Source: Micromonospora haikouensis (lineage in GTDB: Bacteria; Actinomycetota; Actinomycetes; Mycobacteriales; Micromonosporaceae). From it: a stretch of 64,000 bases of DNA. Both the position numbers and the translations under genes were made by a program. The stretch is taken from NCBI RefSeq assembly GCF_900091595.1, contig NZ_FMCW01000020.1, positions 62,001 through 126,000 on the forward strand. Reading direction: 5' to 3'. Positions 49,601 through 64,000 of the stretch are shown one piece after another; the stretch's first letter is position 1; every line of letters starts with the position of its first letter. Under the pieces are notes generated by a model. The model searched no databases. It saw only the letters and a list, made by a program, of their open reading frames with translations, and was not told the DNA's origin.

Positions 49601-50608
49601 GTCGGCGGCGGTGAGCCCGGCGTTGGTGAGGGCCTGCCTGATGACCCGGCGCTGCGAGGGGCCGTTGGGGGCGGTGAGCCCGCTGCTGGCCCCGTCCTGG
49701 TTGACGGCGCTGCCCCGGATCACGGCGAGGACCCGGTGGCCGTTGCGGCGGGCGTCGGAGAGCCGCTCGACGAGCAGCATGCCGACGCCCTCGGACCAGC
49801 CGGTGCCGTCGGCGGCGGCGGCGAACGACTTGCACCGCCCGTCGGTGGACAGGCCCCGCTGGCGGGAGAACTCGACGAAGACCGTCGGGGTGGCCATCAC
49901 CGACACCCCGCCGGCCAGGGCGAGGGTGCACTCGCCGAGCCGCAGCGCCTGGCAGGCCAGGTGCAGCGCCACCAGCGACGACGAGCAGGCCGTGTCGACG
50001 GTGACGGCCGGGCCCTCCAGGCCGAGGGCGTACGAGATGCGGCCGCTGGCCACGGCGGCGGCGCTGCCGGTGCCGAGGTAGCCCTCGACGCCGCCGCCGA
50101 CCCCGGACAGCAGGGCCGCGTAGTCGCCCTGGCTGCTGGTGGCCGCGTACACGCCGGTGGGCGCGCCGCGCAGCGTCGTCGGGTCGATCCCGGCCCGCTC
50201 GAACGCCTCCCACGCGGCCTCCAGCAGCAGCCGCTGCTGCGGGTCCATGGCGAGGGCCTCGCGGGGGCTGATGCCGAAGAACGCGGCGTCGAAGTCCCCG
50301 GCGTCGTAGAGGAACCCGCCGTCGCGCACGTACGAGGTGCCCCGGCTGGCCGGGTCGGCGTCGTAGAGCGCGTCCATGTTCCAGCCCCGGTCGCCGGGGA
50401 ACGGGGCCATGGCGTCACCGCCGGCGGCGACGAGGTCCCACAGCCGCTCCGGCGAGTCGACCCCGCCGGGGAACCGGCAGCTCATCCCGATGATCGCCAC
50501 CGGTTCGCCGAGCGTGGCGGCGAGCTGCTGGTTCTGCTGGCGCAGCTTCTGGTTGTCGAGCAGGGACGCGCGCAGCGCGCTGACGACCTCGTCCAGCGAG
50601 ACGCTCAT
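46625..50608 (-). CDS. type I modular PKS, terminal module KS-AT-ACP-TE
   Basis: A 1327-residue single-module polyketide synthase ending the assembly line. The N-terminal docking helix is at residues 1-30 ([20 protein letters not shown]). KS is at about 36-460 (Cys208 in DTACSSS, His343 in EAHGTGTT, His383 in SNIGHTQ). AT is at about 565-875 (Ser661 in LGHSVGG; HAFH at 758-761, the malonyl-CoA fingerprint). ACP is at about 955-1035 (Ser995 in LGFDSLTA). A type I thioesterase is at about 1095-1327 (Ser1183 in AGHSGGAM). There is no KR, DH or ER, so the beta-keto group is kept. ATG at 50608, with AAGGAG upstream, is 26 bp from the stop of the previous PKS gene. It releases the chain as a macrolactone or acid. 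Confidence 0.95.
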   Translation of the reverse strand: MSVSLDEVVSALRASLLDNQKLRQQNQQLAATLGEPVAIIGMSCRFPGGVDSPERLWDLVAAGGDAMAPFPGDRGWNMDALYDADPASRGTSYVRDGGFLYDAGDFDAAFFGISPREALAMDPQQRLLLEAAWEAFERAGIDPTTLRGAPTGVYAATSSQGDYAALLSGVGGGVEGYLGTGSAAAVASGRISYALGLEGPAVTVDTACSSSLVALHLACQALRLGECTLALAGGVSVMATPTVFVEFSRQRGLSTDGRCKSFAAAADGTGWSEGVGMLLVERLSDARRNGHRVLAVIRGSAVNQDGASSGLTAPNGPSQRRVIRQALTNAGLTAADVDVVEAHGTGTTLGDPIEAQALLATYGQGRGDAAPLLLGSVKSNIGHTQAAAGVAGVIKMVLAMRHGVLPPTLHVDEPTPHVDWSAGAVTLLTETTPWPDTGRPRRAGVSAFGVSGTNAHTIVEQADPADAQPTRPAGTPAPPVPWIVSARSAPALAGQARRLLDHLAAHPDLAPADVAYSLVTTRAALPHRAAVTGDDADALRAGLRAVAEDRPAPHVVRGVARPAGKLAFLFTGQGAQRPGMGAQLHRRFPVFAAAFDEVAAELDRHLPRPLREVVFAAPDTPEAALLDRTEFTQPALFAYEVAAYRLVTAFGLRPQQLLGHSVGGLAAAHVAGVLSLADAAALVAARGRLMQALPDGGAMLAVRASEAEVAPLLDGRVALAAVNGPASVVLSGDADAVAAAGERLAAQGHRTRPLRVSHAFHSARMDAMLADFRVVAEKATWHPPAVPLVSDRTGAPLNVAEATDPGYWVDHVRDTVRFHAGMTTLAAAGVGAFLELGPDGALTALGRECLPDADAAAFAPIGRRDQPEAATLLAALAAVDLRGAGVDWAAAFAGTDAVRVDLPTYAFHHERYWPEPPALHLATRPESDAAEEAPADEPVVDPARLLRDRLVASAAGDRHRILLDLVRAQVATVLGHASPGAIEADRDFLELGFDSLTALELRDALRQETGADLSATLLFDHPTPTALARHLLGQLLGAAGDAAAGTGTPEGAGGILGGLFREPKAREDAAGYAELLVKLAQFRPSFTEPGQLSRPAAILRLAEGGTGAAPIVFCCTMSLLSGPHEYARVAAGFRGHRDVWALPNPGFAVGEELPADLDALLRVHADTVLRTVGGGPFVLAGHSGGAMVANVLARELERQGRPPAAVVLMDTYPADSEVLGGWTGQLLDGMVERDSAYTPMDDYRTTAWAGYLPLFLTWQPAPLDSATLLVRATRPLGQWHGEPDGWRSRWPYPHEAVDADGDHFTMVGERGTDLAATVQRWLADRGL

Positions 50609-50633
50609 TCGGGGCTCCTTGGGGCGGGCCGGG

Positions 50634-60182
<9,549 letters not shown>

Positions 60183-60227
60183 CGGGGTGCCGCTTCCTCG
60201 CAAGGGACGGGGGTGAGCCGGGGCGGG

Positions 60228-63200
60228 TCAGGAGATGCCGAGGTCCTTGTCCACCATCGCGAACAGTTCGTCGTCGGTGGCGTCGTCGAGGTGCCGGCCG
60301 ATGTCGGCTCCGCCGCCGGCCTGCCCGAGGCGGGAGAGCATCGCCTGGAGGCGTACGGTGGCCCGCACCCGGGCGGCCTCGTCGCGCGCCACGACGTCGA
60401 GGCTGTCGGCGATCCGGTCGAGGTCGTCGAGGAGGACCGTCGGGGTGACCACGTAGTCGTGGGCGACCTCGGCGAAGAGGTACTCCGCCAGCGTCGTCGG
60501 CGTCGGGTAGTCGAAGACGAGGGTGACGGGCAGGGCGACGCCGGTGGCGGAGCCGAGCCGGTTGCGCAGCTCGACGGCGGTGACGGAGTCGAAGCCCAGC
60601 TCGCGGAACGCCCGGTGCTCGTCGACCGACTCGGCGGACGGGTAGTTGAGCACGGCGGCGACCTGGCCGCGGACGAGGCCGAGGAGCACGGCTTGCCGGT
60701 CGGCGGCGGGCAGCCCGGCGAGCCGCTCCTGGAGCGAGTCGGGGCCGTCGCCGGTCTCCACAGTGGCGATCCGCTCGGTCGCCTGGAGCCGTCGCACGTC
60801 CGGCAGGTCGCTGATCAGCGGGCCGGGGCGGGTGGCGGTGAAGGCGACGGAGAACCGCTCCCAGGCGATGTCGGCGATGGTGAGGAACGCCTCGCCGTGG
60901 TCGACGGCCTGGTGCAGGGCGGCGATGGCCGCGTCGGGGGCCATTTCGGGTACGCCGTGGCGGTGCAGCAGCTCGCCGAGCGGCCCGTCGGCCATGCCGC
61001 CGCCGGCCCACGCGCCCCAGGCGATGGAGGTGGCGGGCAGGCCGAGGCCCCGCCGGTGCTGGGCGAGGGCGTCGAGGAACGCGTTGCTGGGCGCGTAGTT
61101 GCCGACGCCGGAACTGGCGACGCTGCCGGCGAAGGAGGAGAACATGACGAACGCGGACAGGTCGAGGTCGAGGGTCAGCTCGTGCAGGTGGTACGCGACG
61201 TCGACCTTGGCCTGGAGGACCCGTTCGATCTGGTCCAGCCGGATGTCGTTGATCATGGCGTCGTCGAGGACGGCGGAGGCGTGCACGACCGTGGTGAGGG
61301 GATACTCGGCCGGGATCGACTCGATCAGCGCGGCGAGGGCGTCGCGGTCGGCGGCGTCGCACTCGACGACGCTGGCCTGCGCGCCCAGCGCGGTGAGGTC
61401 GTCGACGAGCTGCTGCGCGCCCGGCGCGTTCATGCCCCGGCGGCTGGCGACGACGATGTTCTGCACGCCGCTGCGGGCCAGCCAGCGGGCGGCGTGCCCG
61501 CCGAGGGCACCGGTGCCGCCGGTGACGAGCGCCGTGCCGTAGGGCTCCCACGGGGTGGCGGGCTGGCTGTCGCCGAGCGGCACGCGGGTGAGCCGGCGGG
61601 CGAGGAGGCCGCCGGGGCGTACCGCGATCTGGTCCTCGTCTCCGGCGGCGGTGAGGGCCGCGACCAGCAGGCCGGCGCAGCGCTCGTCGACGGCCTCGGG
61701 CAGGTCGACGAGGCCGCCCCAGCGCTGCGGGTGTTCCAGGGCGGCGACCCGGCCGAAGCCCCAGACGAGGGCCTGCGTCGGGGAGCGCAGCAGGTCGGCG
61801 CGGCCGACGGAGGCGGCGCCGGAGGTGACGGCCCACATGGGGGCGCGAAGGCCGACGTCGCCGAGGGCCTGGAACAGCGCGACGGTGGCGGCGAAGCCGC
61901 CGGGCACGGACGGGTGCAGCGGGTGGACCAGCTCGTCGAAGGCGAGCAGCGACACCACGCCGGTCACGTCGGCGGGCTCGTCGGTGCCGCCGCCGCTGGC
62001 GACGAGGGCCTCGCGCAGCAGCTTGCCGAGCAGGTCGCGGTCGGCGTCGGTGGTGGAGACGGGCACGGCGACGACGGTCGCGCCGGCCGCCGTGATGGCC
62101 TCGACGCAGGCGTCCTGCCAGGGCTCGACGATGTCGCCGGTGGGCAGGACCACGACCCAGGTGCCGCTCATGCCCCGGTTGGCGATGCCGGTCAGCGGCT
62201 TCCAGGTGTCCTGGTAGCGCCAGCTGTCGATGTCGGACTGCCGGCGGCGCTTGCGCCGCCAGGAGGTGAGCAGCGGCAGGGCGGGGCCGAGTGCGTCGAG
62301 GGCCTCGTAGGCGGGGGTGTCGTCGGTGGCGACGGCCTCGGCGAGGGCGGTGAGGTCGCCGCGTTCCACGGCGGCCCAGAAGCCGGCGTCGTCGGGGTTG
62401 GCCGCGCCTTGGAGCAGCGCCTCCAGGTCGACGCCGCCGCTGCCGTCGAGCCAGAACCGCTGGTGGTCGAACGCGTACGTGGGCAGCGGCACCATCTCGG
62501 CCTCGCCGAGGACCTTCGTCAGGTCGACGGGCAGGCCGATCGCGTGGGCGGTGGCCAGGTTGGTCAGCAGCCGGGCCGGGTCGTCATCACCCCGGCGCAG
62601 GCTGCCCAGGGTGTGGCCGGTGACGCCGGCGTCGTCGAGGATCGCCGTGACGGGCATGGTGAGCACCGGGTGCGGGCTGATCTCCACGAACGTGGTGTGC
62701 CCGGCGGCAACAGCGACCCGGACGGCGGCGTCGAACTGGACGGTCTGCCGCAGGTTGTCATACCAGTAGTCCGCGGTCATGGTGGCGGGGTCGACCCAGT
62801 CGCCGGTCAGCGTCGACACCAGGCGGGTGTGGCCCGGCTGCGGGGTCACGTCGGCCAGGTCGGCGCGCAGCCGCTCGGCCACGTCCTGCACGGCGGCGGA
62901 GTGCGACGCGTAGTCCACCGGAATCAACCGCGCCCGGATCCCGTCCGCCTGGCAGGCGTCCACCAGCTCCGCGACCGGCTGCGGCGGACCCGACACGACC
63001 ACCGTCGCCGGGCCGTTCACGGCGGCCACACCCACACCCGAGAACGCGGGGAGACGCTCGGTGACCGCGTCGGCGGACAGGTCCACCGACGCCATGGTGC
63101 CGGTGCCCCGCAGCACGGCCAGGGCCCGCGACCGCAGCGCCACCGTCTTCGCCGCGTCCTCCAGGGACAGGATCCCCGCGACGCAGGCGGCACCGATCTC

Positions 63201-64000
63201 ACCCTGCGAGTGACCGACCACCGCGTCCGGCACGATGCCGGCCGCCCGCCACACGGCGGCGAGGGCGACGCCGACGGCCCACAGGACCGGCTGCACGACC
63301 TCGACCCGTTCCAGCCACGACTCGTCGTCGCCGGTCAACACCGACACGAGATCCACGTCGAGATGCGGGGCGAGGGCCCGCTGACACTCCGCCAGCTTCG
63401 CGTCGAACACCGGCGCACGGCCCACCAGGCCGGCGGCCATCCGCGCCGACTGCGCGCCCTGGCCGGGGAAGACGAAGACGGGTCCCGCGCCGGAGCCGGT
63501 GACCGTGCCGGTGACCAGGTTGCCGGCCGGCTGGCCGGTGGCCAGGGCGTCGAGCCCGGCCAGCAGCTCCCCGGCGTCCGCGCCGACGACGGCGGCACGG
63601 TGGTCGAACGTGGACCGGGTGGTGGCCAGGGACCAGCCGACCGCCGCCGGGGCGAGGTCGCCGTGCTGGCGCACGTGGGCGGCGAGCCGGGCGGCCTGGC
63701 CGGCGAGGGCCGCCTTCGACCGGGCGGACACGGGCCACACCGTCACGTCGGAGCCGACGAGCGCGGCGGCGGCAGTCTCCGCCTCGGCGGCCTCCGTGTC
63801 GACGGCCTCCCCGGCGTCCGGGGCGGCGGCCTGCGGCCGGTACTCCTCCAGGATCACGTGGGCGTTGGTGCCGCTGACGCCGAACGAGGAGACGCCGCCG
63901 CGCCGGGGGCGGCCCAGCTCGGGCCACGGCCGGGACTCCGTGAGCAGCGACACCGCCCCGGCGGACCAGTCGACGTGCTTCGACGGCTCGTCGATGTGCA
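60228..64000 (-). CDS. type I modular PKS, 3' part with KS(end)-AT-KR-ACP (5' end outside window)
   Basis: The frame is open to the right edge (HIDEPSKHVDWSAG is read at 63998-63957), so this is the C-terminal part of a longer PKS. Visible are the end of a KS ([16 protein letters not shown]), an AT with VGHSQGE and YASH (methylmalonyl fingerprint) and a KR (TALVTGGTGALGGHAARW). The KR has the LDD motif (HASAVLDDA, B-type) and GNYAPSNAFLDAL. An ACP (LGFDSVTAVELRN) follows, then a long C-terminal docking region rich in charged helices (LLDDLDRIADSLDVVARDEAARVRATVRLQ) ending DDATDDELFAMVDKDLGIS. It ends 45 bp before the next PKS gene. Its AT and flanking linkers are nearly the same as those of module 1 in the next gene. 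Confidence 0.95.
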   Translation of the reverse strand, partial: HIDEPSKHVDWSAGAVSLLTESRPWPELGRPRRGGVSSFGVSGTNAHVILEEYRPQAAAPDAGEAVDTEAAEAETAAAALVGSDVTVWPVSARSKAALAGQAARLAAHVRQHGDLAPAAVGWSLATTRSTFDHRAAVVGADAGELLAGLDALATGQPAGNLVTGTVTGSGAGPVFVFPGQGAQSARMAAGLVGRAPVFDAKLAECQRALAPHLDVDLVSVLTGDDESWLERVEVVQPVLWAVGVALAAVWRAAGIVPDAVVGHSQGEIGAACVAGILSLEDAAKTVALRSRALAVLRGTGTMASVDLSADAVTERLPAFSGVGVAAVNGPATVVVSGPPQPVAELVDACQADGIRARLIPVDYASHSAAVQDVAERLRADLADVTPQPGHTRLVSTLTGDWVDPATMTADYWYDNLRQTVQFDAAVRVAVAAGHTTFVEISPHPVLTMPVTAILDDAGVTGHTLGSLRRGDDDPARLLTNLATAHAIGLPVDLTKVLGEAEMVPLPTYAFDHQRFWLDGSGGVDLEALLQGAANPDDAGFWAAVERGDLTALAEAVATDDTPAYEALDALGPALPLLTSWRRKRRRQSDIDSWRYQDTWKPLTGIANRGMSGTWVVVLPTGDIVEPWQDACVEAITAAGATVVAVPVSTTDADRDLLGKLLREALVASGGGTDEPADVTGVVSLLAFDELVHPLHPSVPGGFAATVALFQALGDVGLRAPMWAVTSGAASVGRADLLRSPTQALVWGFGRVAALEHPQRWGGLVDLPEAVDERCAGLLVAALTAAGDEDQIAVRPGGLLARRLTRVPLGDSQPATPWEPYGTALVTGGTGALGGHAARWLARSGVQNIVVASRRGMNAPGAQQLVDDLTALGAQASVVECDAADRDALAALIESIPAEYPLTTVVHASAVLDDAMINDIRLDQIERVLQAKVDVAYHLHELTLDLDLSAFVMFSSFAGSVASSGVGNYAPSNAFLDALAQHRRGLGLPATSIAWGAWAGGGMADGPLGELLHRHGVPEMAPDAAIAALHQAVDHGEAFLTIADIAWERFSVAFTATRPGPLISDLPDVRRLQATERIATVETGDGPDSLQERLAGLPAADRQAVLLGLVRGQVAAVLNYPSAESVDEHRAFRELGFDSVTAVELRNRLGSATGVALPVTLVFDYPTPTTLAEYLFAEVAHDYVVTPTVLLDDLDRIADSLDVVARDEAARVRATVRLQAMLSRLGQAGGGADIGRHLDDATDDELFAMVDKDLGIS

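Overview
The window is high-GC actinobacterial DNA. Codon third positions are almost all G or C, GTG starts are common, and the genes have AGGAGG-like ribosome binding sites. Gene content (topoisomerase IV pair, RecD2, two LAL-type LuxR regulators, modular type I PKS) and a dispersed GGAAGGGCCCC-type intergenic repeat suggest Micromonospora or a close relative in the Micromonosporaceae. The genus is inferred, not proven.

Positions 1-27.8 kb are ordinary chromosomal genes. In order they are: a truncated multi-pass membrane protein, an AlkB-type dioxygenase, a UraA-type permease, and parE-parC encoding topoisomerase IV, where parE carries a 484-residue HNH intein inside its TOPRIM motif. Next come a secreted SGNH hydrolase, a methyltransferase, a divergent nsrR/hmp nitric-oxide defence pair with a palindromic operator between them, a GT4 glycosyltransferase, an alpha/beta hydrolase, and a DUF72 protein. 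They are followed by DinB-like proteins, a glycogen-debranching-like enzyme translationally coupled to an SCP2-like protein, a zinc alcohol dehydrogenase, a 2H phosphoesterase, a GT8 glycosyltransferase and recD2.

From about 27.8 kb to the right edge the window looks like the 3' part of a polyketide gene cluster. It holds a DUF5988-like small protein, an ABC exporter, a HAD phosphatase, a MatB malonyl-CoA synthetase, a phosphopantetheinyl transferase, a cold-shock-domain protein and a degenerate MatB paralogue. Two large LAL regulators in tandem follow, then an ABC exporter plus GT1 glycosyltransferase operon, and three PKS genes read leftward. The last PKS ends in a thioesterase, and the first runs off the window. 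Visible modules, in the order of chain growth, are: (methylmalonyl, B-type KR), (methylmalonyl, B-type KR), (malonyl, A-type KR), (malonyl, no KR, TE). This predicts a product ending as a 3-oxo-5,7,9-trihydroxy-6,8-dimethyl acyl chain.

MatB would supply extender units and the PPTase would activate the ACPs. The LAL regulators would switch the cluster on, and the glycosyltransferase and exporters would tailor, protect or export. Three cluster promoters (matB, the matB paralogue and the DUF5988 gene) share one layout: a TA(A)GGGG box exactly 23 nt before a TANNNT -10 element. This is the best candidate for a common regulator site in the window.
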